From: Azospirillum oryzae
GTDB lineage: Bacteria > Pseudomonadota > Alphaproteobacteria > Azospirillales > Azospirillaceae
NCBI RefSeq assembly: GCF_900177515.1
Contig: NZ_FXAK01000007.1
Coordinates: 2,526,501 to 2,590,500 of the forward strand
Direction: 5' to 3'
DNA length: 64,000 nt
Made by a program: the position numbers and the translations under genes. Under the pieces are notes generated by a model. The model saw only the letters and a list, made by a program, of their open reading frames with translations, was not told the DNA's origin and did no database searches. This document shows positions 53,686 through 62,434 of the stretch, piece by piece (within the stretch, counting starts at the first letter, position 1; each line of letters begins with the position of its first letter).

Positions 53686-54486
53686 CTACCCTTTCGTACC
53701 AACCGTGACGGTGGGCGTGCCGCCCAGGCGGCGGACGATCTCCGCCAGTTCGTCGGTCGCGGCGGTCACCTCCGCCTCGTCGGTGCCGCGCAGCACCAGG
53801 CTGACGCCGAAGAAGCCGGCGCGGAAGTAAGGATAGCTGCCGATCTCCAGCGCCGGGTGGCGGTCCTGCAGAGCCGACAGCTCGGCGGCGATCACCCCCT
53901 CCGCCAGTTCGCAGGCCACCGTGCGGGCATGCAGGGCCGGGCCGCCGGCCAGCCGCGGCAGGATGCCGTCCAGCATCGCCCGCATGATGTTCGGCACGCC
54001 GGCCATGACGAAGACGTTGCCGATCTGGAATCCCGGCGCCTGGCTGATCGGGTTGTCGATCAGGATGCCGCCGGCCGGGACGTTGGCCATGCGCAGCCGC
54101 GCCTCATTCAGTTGGCCGGCGGCGTAATGACGCTCCAGCCGGGCGACCGCCTCCGGATTGCGCTCCAGCGCCACGCCGAAGGCCTTGGCGACGCAGGCGG
54201 CGGTGATGTCGTCGTGGGTCGGGCCGATGCCGCCGGTGGTGAAGACATAGGTGTAGCGGGCGCGCAGCGCGTTGACCGCGGCGACGACCTCCTCCTCCAC
54301 GTCCGGCACCACGCGGGCCTCGCGCAGCCGCACGCCGATCTCCGTCAGCTTCTCGGCGATGTGGCCGAGGTTGGCGTCCTTGGTGCGGCCCGACAGGATC
54401 TCGTTGCCGATCACCAGGACGGCGGCAGTGGGATTTGCAGCGGTCGGGTTTGCGGCAACCGGGTTTTCTGCGGTCTCGGACGTCAT
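53686..54486 (-). CDS. CinA-type molybdopterin-binding domain protein
   Basis: 266 residues from MTSETAENP. MoCF-like fold: LVIGNEILSGRTKDANLGHI and FTTGGIGPTHDDITAACVA. It lacks the C-terminal deamidase domain of full CinA. Imperfect NPVAANPTAANPTAA repeats at the N-terminus. Nucleotide-repair hydrolase or competence-like role uncertain. Confidence 0.88.
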   Translation of the reverse strand: MTSETAENPVAANPTAANPTAAVLVIGNEILSGRTKDANLGHIAEKLTEIGVRLREARVVPDVEEEVVAAVNALRARYTYVFTTGGIGPTHDDITAACVAKAFGVALERNPEAVARLERHYAAGQLNEARLRMANVPAGGILIDNPISQAPGFQIGNVFVMAGVPNIMRAMLDGILPRLAGGPALHARTVACELAEGVIAAELSALQDRHPALEIGSYPYFRAGFFGVSLVLRGTDEAEVTAATDELAEIVRRLGGTPTVTVGTKG

Positions 54487-54552
54487 GGCGGTGCGGGTCT
54501 CCGTGGAACGCTCTTGTCGAGCGGGAAGGCCAGGGGTAGCGTCGCGGCCAAG

Positions 54553-55290
54553 ATGCGCTTTCCCACCCCCCTTCTTCAAGGCCGCCTGATCCGCCGCTAC
54601 AAGCGGTTTCTCGCCGATGTCCTGCTGGACGGGGTGGAGGTGACGGCGCATGTCCCCAATTCCGGCAGCATGATCGGGCTGGACATCCCCGGCTCCATCG
54701 TCTGGCTGTCGCGCTCCGACAACCCCAACCGCAAGCTGGCCTACACGCTGGAGCTGGTGGAGGCCGCCGCCCCGTGGGGCGAGGGGCTGGTCGGCGTCAA
54801 CACCGGCCATCCCAACGCGCTGGTCGCCGCCGCCATCGCCGCCGGCACCATCCCGGAACTGGCCGGCTACGACCGGCTGCGGCGCGAGGTGAAGTACGGC
54901 CGCAACAGCCGCATCGACGTGCTGCTGGAGGACGACCTGGCCAAGCCAGACGCCCGGCCTCCCGCCTATGTCGAGGTCAAGAACGTCCACCTCCGCCGCC
55001 CCGACGGCCCGCATGGTGACGCCGCCGAATTCCCCGACTGCGTCACCGCCCGCGGCGCCAAGCATCTGGAGGAGATGGCGGCGATGGTGGCCCAGGGCTG
55101 CCGTGCGGTCATGCTCTACCTTGTCCAGCGCGGCGATTGTTCCCATTTCCGCACGGCGGCCGATCTCGATCCGACGTATCATGATGGTCTGCGCAGCGCG
55201 CTGGATTCGGGGGTGGAGGCGCTGTGTTGGTCTTGCGCGATCACGCCCGAATCGATTGAATTGGACCGGCCGCTGCCGATCCGGCTTTAG
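54553..55290 (+). CDS. sfsA: SfsA family DNA/RNA nuclease-like protein
   Basis: 245 residues. RYKRFLADVLLDG, HVPNSGSM, PGSIVWLSRSDNPNRKLAYTLEL, and VEVKNVHLR are family hallmarks. PD-(D/E)xK-like fold reported for the family; historically linked to sugar fermentation. Divergent from the CinA-type gene. Confidence 0.93.
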   Translation: MRFPTPLLQGRLIRRYKRFLADVLLDGVEVTAHVPNSGSMIGLDIPGSIVWLSRSDNPNRKLAYTLELVEAAAPWGEGLVGVNTGHPNALVAAAIAAGTIPELAGYDRLRREVKYGRNSRIDVLLEDDLAKPDARPPAYVEVKNVHLRRPDGPHGDAAEFPDCVTARGAKHLEEMAAMVAQGCRAVMLYLVQRGDCSHFRTAADLDPTYHDGLRSALDSGVEALCWSCAITPESIELDRPLPIRL

Positions 55291-55346
55291 GGCTGCGGCG
55301 GGCTTCGGCATCCGGCTTTTGGTTACCTGGCATAGGGGCTTTCGTC

Positions 55347-56156
55347 TTGGAACAGGATCACGTCGACTCCAACCGCGTCCGTCTTCATGGTCCGGAGGGA
55401 TTCGAAGGCATGCGCAAGGCCGGCCGGCTGGCCGCACTGGCACTGGACTACATCGTCCCCTATGTGCAGCCGGGCGTCACCACCGGCGAGCTCGACCGCC
55501 TGCTGGAGCAGTTCATCCGCGACCATGGCGGCATCCCCGCCCCGCTGGGCTATCGCGGCTTTCCGCGCGCCAACTGCATCTCGGTCAACCATGTCGTCTG
55601 CCACGGCATCCCCGGTGACAAGCGTCTGGTCGACGGCGATATCCTGAACATCGACGTCACCCCGATCGTCGACGGCTGGTACGGCGACAGCAGCCGCATG
55701 TATCTGTGCGGCGAGGTCGGGGTGAAGGCACGCAAGCTGGTGGACGTCACCTATGACGCGCTGATGATCGGCATCGCCGCGGTGAAGCCGGGCGCCACGC
55801 TGGGCGACATCGGCCACGCCATCCAAACCTTCGCCGAGTCCCACCGTTTCTCGGTGGTGCGCGATTTCTGCGGCCACGGCGTCGGCCGCGTCTTCCACGA
55901 GCCGCCGTCGGTCCTGCATTACGGCAAGCCGGGCGAGGGGCTGGTGTTGAAGGAAGGCATGATCTTCACCATCGAGCCGATGATCAACACCGGCCGCCCC
56001 GACGTGAAGATCCTGGGCGACGGCTGGACCGCCGTGACCAAGGACAAGTCCCTGTCCGCCCAGTTCGAGCATTCCATCGGCGTGACGGCGGACGGCGCGG
56101 AGATCTTCACCCTGTCGCCGGCGGGGTACACCAAGCCGCCTTATGCGGTGGAGTGA
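55347..56156 (+). CDS. map: Type I methionine aminopeptidase
   Basis: 269 residues from TTG 55347. Removes N-terminal Met co-translationally. Metal ligands in NIDVTPIVDGWYGDSSRM, GHGVGRVFHEPP, IFTIEPMI and the C-terminal QFEHSIGV are all present. Strong terminator downstream. Confidence 0.95.
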   Translation: MEQDHVDSNRVRLHGPEGFEGMRKAGRLAALALDYIVPYVQPGVTTGELDRLLEQFIRDHGGIPAPLGYRGFPRANCISVNHVVCHGIPGDKRLVDGDILNIDVTPIVDGWYGDSSRMYLCGEVGVKARKLVDVTYDALMIGIAAVKPGATLGDIGHAIQTFAESHRFSVVRDFCGHGVGRVFHEPPSVLHYGKPGEGLVLKEGMIFTIEPMINTGRPDVKILGDGWTAVTKDKSLSAQFEHSIGVTADGAEIFTLSPAGYTKPPYAVE

Positions 56157-56230
56157 CCTCCCTGCTCTGGAACCTCTGACGCTCCGGCCGGGCCGGTCGA
56201 CACCTGTTCAATTTGGAAAAAGCGCTTTGA

Positions 56231-56274
56231 TTCGGGCGCCGCTTCTCCACCGAAGCGGCGCCCGAACTCTTTTC
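56231..56274 (+). terminator. Terminator of map
   Basis: TTCGGGCGCCGCTTC pairs perfectly with GAAGCGGCGCCCGAA over a six-base loop, then CTCTTTTCG. Confidence 0.9.
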
Positions 56275-56365
56275 GCATGCACCGCTTTGAAAGAACCGGC
56301 ACCGCCGATGGCGACGCCAACTCCCCCCTCTCGCATCCTTCCCGAACAGCCGCCCGAGCGGTACT

Positions 56366-56551
56366 AAATCATACAATAATAATCATTTGTCTTCACAGAT
56401 ACACTCTTCTGGACACAAAAGTATTCAAACATTTTCGTTTGATTCTTCTGGAATGCATATCTAGCATATTTTTTGTGGCGTTCGTGGGTTACATGCGTAA
56501 CTTGCGAGTGGATTCACGCATTTGAACTCATATTTAAGACGGGGACTCAGA
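56366..56551 (+). promoter_or_regulatory. AT-rich promoter region of the peptide locus
   Basis: About 185 bases of markedly AT-rich sequence, unlike anything else between genes here. It holds TCAAAC-N6-GTTTGA (56425-56442), an operator-like inverted repeat, and TTACATGCGTAA. GGGGA lies before the peptide ATG. No confident -35/-10 pair chosen. Confidence 0.5.
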
Positions 56552-56779
56552 ATGGATGTTACTTTTTCTGTTAAGGATGGCAACAAGGTCATTGCCGAGG
56601 TCGAAATCACGGGCGATGGCCATGTTTCGGTGAAGACGGCCGGCAAGCAGGTGATCGACTCCGCGGCTCCGGTCACGGCGCAGTATGTCTGGGGTTCCAC
56701 CAAGACGGCCAATTACGTGTGGGGTGGCAAGACCCAGGCGGCCGTCGACGATTCCTCCGCGGTGGCGAGCGCCGAATAA
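56552..56779 (+). CDS. Candidate modified-peptide (RiPP) precursor with YVWG repeats
   Basis: 75 residues. Residues 2-36 (VTFSVKDGNKVIAEVEIT and following) look like a beta-stranded leader. Residues 41-60 hold two 10-residue units, VTAQYVWGST and KTANYVWGGK, each with Y-V-W-G; a Ser/Ala tail follows. No signal peptide, no cysteine. It is followed by a hairpin and then an HExxH peptide-modification-type enzyme. I infer a ribosomally made peptide whose repeats are modified. It could instead be a small structural protein. Confidence 0.6.
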   Translation: MDVTFSVKDGNKVIAEVEITGDGHVSVKTAGKQVIDSAAPVTAQYVWGSTKTANYVWGGKTQAAVDDSSAVASAE

Positions 56780-56850
56780 GGACGGCTCCGTCCCGCACAT
56801 TCGGCCTGGGCTGACCGCCTTGATCCCGGCGTCCGCGGACAGGGCGGTCC

Positions 56851-56882
56851 AGCCGCGCAACCTGATTCCGGGTTGCGCGGCT
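56851..56882 (+). terminator. Intercistronic hairpin, no T-tract
   Basis: AGCCGCGCAACC pairs perfectly with GGTTGCGCGGCT over eight bases, between precursor and enzyme. Lacking a T-run it is more likely an mRNA-stabilising or attenuating element that keeps peptide expression above enzyme expression. Confidence 0.6.
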
Positions 56883-56923
56883 GCCCTGGCCGCCTGCAAC
56901 CGGCAAGCGGAATACCCGGAACG

Positions 56924-57919
56924 ATGTGTGAAATTTCAGAGAATGTCATTGCGTATTGCCGGACCCATATGGCGCACGGCATCCATGGCGCCGACCGGCA
57001 GATCCGGCCCGAAGCCGACGATGGCTATGCCCATCATGTCTATATGCCGGCCATCCCCGACATCGAGAAAGACCGGTTGACCTCCGTCCATATCAGGGAG
57101 GCGAGGTTTCGCGATCTTCCGCCCTTCGACCCCGACAGCACCCTGGAGAATTGCCGCGCGTTCTGTCTGGCGACGACCGGCCGCCGGCCGGCGGAAGACA
57201 GGTTGAAGGCCGAACTGATCGACGCGCTGAATCAGGTTCAGGTGTCGCCGATCCCCTATCTGGACAACAAAATCCTGGTTTCCTTCGCCGACAGCGCCGA
57301 TCTCTGGCGCTGTCTTGAACGGGAAGGCATCGCCTCACCCGAGACTGCGGCAAAGCCGATCCGCGACCCCTCAGTCCGAAAGCGGATCGTCACAGGCATC
57401 GGCGATGCGCTGGATTTCATCAGAGCGGTCGATGAACCGCTTCACCGCCTCATCGTGGACACGGTCGGAACGATCGTCTGCCTGGACCGGCAGGGGCAAA
57501 GTGGCAGCGTCTCATCCTTGATGGGGCTGTTCTGGCTCAGCCCGAAGGATGATTGGCGCGTTCTCGACTATGCGGAAAACATCGTCCACGAATACATTCA
57601 CAACGCCATTTCCATCGCCGATATGACGCGGAAGATTTTTTCGCACCCCCACCATGGCAACCGGACGGAATCGATGGTGTTGACGGCCATTCTCGAAAGC
57701 CCGCGCAACTACAACATCGCTTTCCATTCGCTCTATGTGTCGATGGGCCTGAAGCTGTTCATGCGTCAGGCAAACCAGCCCACGCGCGCCCGACAGATCA
57801 TCGCCGGGGCGGGTCTCACGGCACGGGAGATCCTGAGAAAAAGCGAGCATCTCACCGATTACGGGAAAACATGGCTACGGTTGCTGGCTTCGGGCGATCT
57901 GGAGTTATCGCACAGCTGA
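56924..57919 (+). CDS. HExxH-type peptide-modifying enzyme (probable beta-hydroxylase)
   Basis: 331 residues from MCEISENVIAYC. The motif NIVHEYIHNAIS (HExxH at 222-226) and the later FHSLYVSMGLKLFM (His268) match the layout of the RiPP-associated HExxH domain family, members of which have been described as Fe(II)/2-oxoglutarate peptide beta-hydroxylases. The N-terminal 200 residues are mostly helical. No transporter, protease or radical SAM gene is adjacent. Start is preferred here, with a weak ribosome site. It may act on the YVWG peptide encoded upstream. Metal and activity are inferred. Confidence 0.65.
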   Translation: MCEISENVIAYCRTHMAHGIHGADRQIRPEADDGYAHHVYMPAIPDIEKDRLTSVHIREARFRDLPPFDPDSTLENCRAFCLATTGRRPAEDRLKAELIDALNQVQVSPIPYLDNKILVSFADSADLWRCLEREGIASPETAAKPIRDPSVRKRIVTGIGDALDFIRAVDEPLHRLIVDTVGTIVCLDRQGQSGSVSSLMGLFWLSPKDDWRVLDYAENIVHEYIHNAISIADMTRKIFSHPHHGNRTESMVLTAILESPRNYNIAFHSLYVSMGLKLFMRQANQPTRARQIIAGAGLTAREILRKSEHLTDYGKTWLRLLASGDLELSHS

Positions 57920-57995
57920 AGTGCAATCCTCCATCCCGGGCGGTTTCCCATGCAACCGCCGAACAACCCAGAGTATCCACCACCGGCCGGATATG

Positions 57996-58027
57996 AAAAA
58001 GCCCTGAAAGGCGTTGCCTTTCAGGGC
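57996..58027 (-). terminator. Terminator of tRNA-Thr
   Basis: GCCCTGAAAGGC pairs with GCCTTTCAGGGC over GTT; five T residues follow on the minus strand. On the plus strand it may also stop the HExxH transcript. Confidence 0.88.
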
Positions 58028-58036
58028 CTTAGAAAC

Positions 58037-58111
<75 letters not shown>

Positions 58112-58126
58112 GTCGTTGTGGCGCGG

Positions 58127-58155
58127 AACATAGCGAGGTGCTTCGCGGGATGCAA
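58127..58155 (-). promoter_or_regulatory. Promoter of tRNA-Thr
   Basis: Minus strand TTGCAT (58155-58150) and TATGTT (58132-58127) with 17 bases between, 16 bases before the tRNA. Confidence 0.75.
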
Positions 58156-58214
58156 GCGGTGAATTTCGGAAAAATCGACCGCCCGCTCTCAAGCCTGCCA
58201 TGCACCCGAACGCC

Positions 58215-60143
58215 TCATCCGTGCTGCCGGATCACCTCCAGGAAGGCGTCGGCGTAGCGCTCCAGCTTGCGGCCGCCCACCCCCGGCAGATGGGCGAAGG
58301 TGGCGTGGTCGTGGGGGCGCTGGGCTACCATCTCCAACAGCGTGCTGTCGTGGAAGATCACATAGGGCGGCACGCTCTGCGCCTTGGCCAGCGCCGTGCG
58401 GCAGTCCTTCAGCGCGTGCCACAGCGCATCATCCGCCGCCGACAGCGCACCGCGGGCGCCGGAGCGCGACACGCCCTCCCCGCTCGATCCACCGCCGATG
58501 CACCCGCCCCGCGCCGTGTGGCGGCGCAGCGCGTCGTGGACGCCGCGGCGGCGTTCCAGCACCGGGTCCTTGCGCAGTTTCACCACCCGCTGCCCCTTGA
58601 TGACGGCCACCCCGGCATCGGTCAGGCGGAAGCCGCCATAGCCCTCCAGATCGACGGTCAGCAGACCGGTCGCCACCAGCTGGCGGTAGACCGACTGCCA
58701 TTCGACCTTCGACAAATCCTTGCCGACGGCGAAGGTCTTCAGCCGGTCATGCTGCTGCTGGATCACCTTCTCGGTGGCGTTGCCGACCAGCACGTCGATC
58801 AGGTGGCCGGCGCCATAACGCTGGCCGGTGCGGTAGACCGCCGACAGCGCCTTCTGCGCGGCGATGGTGCCGTCCCAGGTCTCGACCGGGTCGAGGCAGG
58901 TGTCGCAGTTGCCGCAGGGCTCCGGCAGCGTTTCGTTGAAATAATTCAGCAGCACCTGACGGCGGCAGTCCGATGTCTCGCAGAAGCCCAGCAGGGCCTC
59001 CAGCTTGCCGCGCTCCACCCGGCGGTGGCTGTCGCCGGCCTCCGACTGTTCCAGCATCTGGCGCAGCATCACCACGTCGGCCATGCCGTAGGCCATCCAG
59101 GCGTTGGCGGGCAGGCCGTCGCGGCCGGCGCGGCCGGTCTCCTGGTAATAGGCTTCCAGGCTCTTGGGCGGGTCGAGGTGGCAGACGAAACGGACGTTCG
59201 GCTTGTCGATGCCCATGCCGAAGGCGACGGTGGCGACCATCACCAGACCCTCGCTCTTGATGAAGCGGTCCTGGTTGGCTTCGCGCACCTCGGCCGGCAA
59301 CCCGGCATGATAGGGCAGAGCCTCGCGGCCCTGTTGGTTCAGCCAGGCGGCGACATCCTCCACCTTGTTGCGCGACATGCAATAGACGATGCCGGCATCT
59401 TCCGGGTGGTTCTCGCGCAGGAAGGCCAGCATCTGCTGACGCTCGCTCTTCTTCGGCACCACGCGGTAGGTGATGTTGGGCCGGTCGAAGCTGGACAGGA
59501 AGACGCGGGCGTCGGTCAGCCCCAGCTTGTCCTTGATCTCGGCGCGGGTCTGCACGTCGGCGGTGGCGGTCAGCGCGATGCGCGGCACCATCGGGTGGCG
59601 TTCGTGCAGGATCGACAGCTGCAGATATTCGGGGCGGAAATCATGCCCCCACTGCGACACGCAATGCGCCTCGTCCAGCGCGAACAGCGCCAGCTTCGTG
59701 CGGTCGAGCAGGTCGAGGAAGCGCGGCGTCACCAGCCGTTCCGGCGCGACATAGACGAGGTCGATCTCGCCCTGCACCATCGCCCGCTCCACCTCCCGCG
59801 CCTCGGCCGGGCCGAGCGAGGAGTTGAGGAAGGCGGCGCGCACGCCAAGCTCCCGCAGAGCCGTCACCTGATCGCGCATCAGGGCGATCAGCGGCGAGAC
59901 CACCACCGTCACCCCGTCGCGCACCAGCGCCGGGATCTGGTAGCACAGCGACTTGCCGCCGCCGGTCGGCATCAGCACCAGCGCGTCGCCGCCGCGCACC
60001 ACATGGTCGATGATGTCGGCCTGCTGGCCGCGGAAGGAGTCGTAGCCGAACACCGTCCGCAGCGCGTCGAGCGCCGTGGCCGGCCGTTGACCGGGATCGT
60101 CATCCGACGCACCCCGGTTGCTGTAGGAAAACAACGAATCCAC
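58215..60143 (-). CDS. recQ: RecQ DNA helicase
   Basis: 642 residues. 3'-5' helicase for recombination repair: LMPTGGGKSLCYQIPA, ALDEAHCVSQWGHDFRP, AFGMGIDKPNVRFV, YQETGRAGRDG, RQC zinc cysteines (CETSDCRR, CGNCDTCLDP), and an HRDC domain at the end (LPGVGGRKLERYADAFLEVI). A Gly/Arg-rich insert precedes HRDC. Confidence 0.95.
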   Translation of the reverse strand: MDSLFSYSNRGASDDDPGQRPATALDALRTVFGYDSFRGQQADIIDHVVRGGDALVLMPTGGGKSLCYQIPALVRDGVTVVVSPLIALMRDQVTALRELGVRAAFLNSSLGPAEAREVERAMVQGEIDLVYVAPERLVTPRFLDLLDRTKLALFALDEAHCVSQWGHDFRPEYLQLSILHERHPMVPRIALTATADVQTRAEIKDKLGLTDARVFLSSFDRPNITYRVVPKKSERQQMLAFLRENHPEDAGIVYCMSRNKVEDVAAWLNQQGREALPYHAGLPAEVREANQDRFIKSEGLVMVATVAFGMGIDKPNVRFVCHLDPPKSLEAYYQETGRAGRDGLPANAWMAYGMADVVMLRQMLEQSEAGDSHRRVERGKLEALLGFCETSDCRRQVLLNYFNETLPEPCGNCDTCLDPVETWDGTIAAQKALSAVYRTGQRYGAGHLIDVLVGNATEKVIQQQHDRLKTFAVGKDLSKVEWQSVYRQLVATGLLTVDLEGYGGFRLTDAGVAVIKGQRVVKLRKDPVLERRRGVHDALRRHTARGGCIGGGSSGEGVSRSGARGALSAADDALWHALKDCRTALAKAQSVPPYVIFHDSTLLEMVAQRPHDHATFAHLPGVGGRKLERYADAFLEVIRQHG

Positions 60144-60333
60144 GCCGATGCGGTTCAGGAAAGTGGTGCCGGAGATCCGGCTTGTCGTCTCAACGCCCCA
60201 TCATGTCGCACAGATCGCCCCCGCGGCAAAGCCGCAAAGGGTCACGCCTGGGAACAAAGGTCGGACCTGTCCAGGCACCACCACACATTGGTGTGAAAAG
60301 GTGGCGCCCGCTCATCGTCCGCGTGTAAAGTGA

Positions 60334-60365
60334 AAACGGCGGATGGAATAGGCCATCCGCCGTTT
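60334..60365 (+). promoter_or_regulatory. Hairpin before a 24-codon frame
   Basis: AAACGGCGGATGG pairs perfectly with CCATCCGCCGTTT, 13 bp, six-base loop, ending 16 bases before the ATG of the short frame. Confidence 0.6.
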
Positions 60366-60381
60366 CAGAGAGGAAGCTGGC

Positions 60382-60456
60382 ATGAAGAAGATGCCCTTCT
60401 TCCTGGTGCTCCAGTGGCGGCGATGGCGGATCGAAATCCGCCTGATCCGTCGCTAA
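60382..60456 (+). CDS. 24-aa basic peptide
   Basis: Encodes MKKMPFFLVLQWRRWRIEIR plus LIRR. AGAGGAAG sits seven bases before the ATG. Hydrophobic-basic, Trp/Arg-rich; amphipathic. Flanked by hairpins on both sides, in the 410-bp gap between recQ and mutT and opposite to both. Small protein or leader peptide; unproven. Confidence 0.45.
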   Translation: MKKMPFFLVLQWRRWRIEIRLIRR

Positions 60457-60470
60457 GCACCGGGAGCGTG

Positions 60471-60496
60471 CCGGCGGGTGTAGCAGCACCCGCCGG
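60471..60496 (+). terminator. Hairpin after the 24-codon frame
   Basis: CCGGCGGGTG pairs with CACCCGCCGG over six bases; no T-tract follows. Confidence 0.5.
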
Positions 60497-60553
60497 CCAC
60501 CTCCGAAAAATATACAGCCGCGCGGCCCGATTTTCAACGCGCGGTATTGGCCC

Positions 60554-60997
60554 TTACAGCAGATCCCGCAGCATCGCCACCAGCGGCACGTCGGCCGGCG
60601 GCATCGGGTAGTCGCCCATCCGGTTCGGGTAGACCCAGGCGAGTTTCTGCCCCTCCTGCGGCATCACGTCGCCCTCCCACACCCGGCAGACATAGAGCGG
60701 CATCAGCAGGTGGAAGCTCTCGTAGCTGTGGGATGCGAAGGTGAAGGGGGCAAGGCAGCTGGCCGCCGTGTCGATGCCCAGCTCCTCCTTCAACTCGCGC
60801 ACCAGCGCGGCCTCCGGCGTCTCCCCGGCATCGACCTTGCCGCCGGGGAATTCCCACAGGCCGGCCAGCGACTTGCCGGGCGGACGCTGGGCCAGCAGCA
60901 CGCGCCCGTCGGCATCGACGAGCGCCACCGCGACCACCATCAGCACCGGCAGCGAGCCGCGGGCGGGGGTGGAGTTGGGATCGAAACAGGCGGTCAC
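60554..60997 (-). CDS. mutT: Nudix hydrolase MutT
   Basis: 147 residues. Removes 8-oxo-dGTP. Nudix box GGKVDAGETPEAALVRELKE EL is complete, with WEFPGGK before it. Six bases after argJ, so co-transcribed. Confidence 0.93.
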   Translation of the reverse strand: MTACFDPNSTPARGSLPVLMVVAVALVDADGRVLLAQRPPGKSLAGLWEFPGGKVDAGETPEAALVRELKEELGIDTAASCLAPFTFASHSYESFHLLMPLYVCRVWEGDVMPQEGQKLAWVYPNRMGDYPMPPADVPLVAMLRDLL

Positions 60998-61003
60998 GGC
61001 TGG

Positions 61004-62242
61004 TCAGCTCCGGTAGCTGCCGTTGATGTCGATGTAGCCGTGCGTCAGGTCACAGGTCCACACCTTCGCCGTGCCCTTGCCGAGGCCCAGGTCGATGTCG
61101 ATGTCGATCTCCTTGCCCTTCATGTGGGCGGCAACCGGCGTCTCGTCATAGCCGGGGACCTCCATCCCGTCGGCGCAGATCAGGGTGCCGCCGACGGTGA
61201 TCCTGATCAGGTCGCGGTCGGCGCGCTCGCCGGCGCGGCCGATGGCGGCGACGATGCGGCCCCAGTTGGCGTCCTCGCCGGCCACCGCGGTCTTGACCAG
61301 CGGCGAGTTCGCCACCGTCATGCCGATCCGCTTGGCGGCGGCGTCGCTGTCGGCGCCGCGCACGGTGATGGCGATGAACTTGGTCGCCCCCTCGCCGTCA
61401 CGCACCACCTGCAGCGCCAGATCGAGCAGCAGGTCCTCCAGCGCGGCACGGAACTCCGTCAGCTCGGCGGCATCGGCGCTCGACACCGGGGCGTTGCCGG
61501 CCTTGGCCGTCGCGAACAGCAGCAGCGTGTCGCTGGTCGAGGTGTCGCCGTCGACCGTGACGGCGTTGAAGGTGCGCTCGGTGAATTCCGACAGCATGTC
61601 CTGCAGCGCGGTGGCGGCGATGGCGGCGTCGGTGAAGACGAAGCCCAGCATCGTCGCCATGTCCGGCGCGATCATGCCGGAGCCCTTGGCGAAGCCGGCG
61701 ATGGTCACCGTCGTCCCGCCGATCTTGGCGGTGCGCACCGACCCCTTCGGGAAGGTGTCGGTGGTCATGATGGCGCGCGCGGCCTTCTCCCACGCGGCCG
61801 AATCGGCGGCGAGGTTGGGCGCCATCGGCGCCAGGCACTTGCCGATGGCGTCGGCGGCCAGCGGGATGCCGATCACGCCGGTCGAGGCGATATAGACCTC
61901 ATCCGGGGCGCAGCCCGCCAGATCGGCGGCGGCGGTGACGGTCGCCTGCACGGTGGCGTCGCCCGCCTTGCCGGTGAAGGCGTTGGCGTTGCCGGCATTC
62001 ACCACCACAGCGCGGGCCGAGCCCTTGGGCAGGCTGTCGCGGCACCAGATCACCGGGGCCGAGCAGGTCAGCGACCGGGTCAGCACGCCCGCCACGCTGG
62101 TGCCGGGATCCAGCACGGCCAGCAGCAGATCGTCGCGGCCCTTGTATCGGATTCCGCTGTTCGCCGTGGCGATGCGCACGCCCGCGATGGGCGGCAGCGT
62201 CGGGAAGCTGGCGGGAGCCAAGGGGGAGAGGGTCGTGGCCAT
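61004..62242 (-). CDS. argJ: Bifunctional ornithine acetyltransferase / glutamate acetyltransferase
   Basis: 412 residues from MATTLSPLAPASF. Arginine synthesis, acetyl recycling. The self-cleavage region KGSGMIAPDMATMLGF has the Thr that becomes the catalytic N-terminus of the beta chain. Typical NAGNANAFTG and C-terminal CDLTHGYIDINGSYRS. Confidence 0.95.
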   Translation of the reverse strand: MATTLSPLAPASFPTLPPIAGVRIATANSGIRYKGRDDLLLAVLDPGTSVAGVLTRSLTCSAPVIWCRDSLPKGSARAVVVNAGNANAFTGKAGDATVQATVTAAADLAGCAPDEVYIASTGVIGIPLAADAIGKCLAPMAPNLAADSAAWEKAARAIMTTDTFPKGSVRTAKIGGTTVTIAGFAKGSGMIAPDMATMLGFVFTDAAIAATALQDMLSEFTERTFNAVTVDGDTSTSDTLLLFATAKAGNAPVSSADAAELTEFRAALEDLLLDLALQVVRDGEGATKFIAITVRGADSDAAAKRIGMTVANSPLVKTAVAGEDANWGRIVAAIGRAGERADRDLIRITVGGTLICADGMEVPGYDETPVAAHMKGKEIDIDIDLGLGKGTAKVWTCDLTHGYIDINGSYRS

Positions 62243-62297
62243 GAAGCGAATTCCCGTGGTGGGGGAGTGGTGGTGGCGTGGCTGGTACTTGTCGGAG

Positions 62298-62428
62298 CGC
62301 CGACGCTTGCCCCCACCCCAACCCTCCCCCGCTGGGCGGAGGAGGGAGGAGGTGCTGATGCGGGAGAGCGGCGGCAGCCCCCTCCCCTGCGAAGCGGGGG
62401 AGGGTCGGGGTGGGGGCAATACGCCCCC
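62298..62428. repeat. GC-rich dispersed repeats between argJ and the isomerase gene
   Basis: Two palindromic blocks (CCCTCCCCCGC with GCGGAGGAGGG; CCCCTCCCCTGC with GCGGGGGAGGG) like those at 2292 and 36228. Confidence 0.65.
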
Positions 62429-62434
62429 GTCTCC

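Noticed and set aside
57996..58027. Regulatory riboswitch near tRNA-Thr
   Set aside because: The hairpin with a T-run on the minus strand is fully explained as the tRNA terminator.
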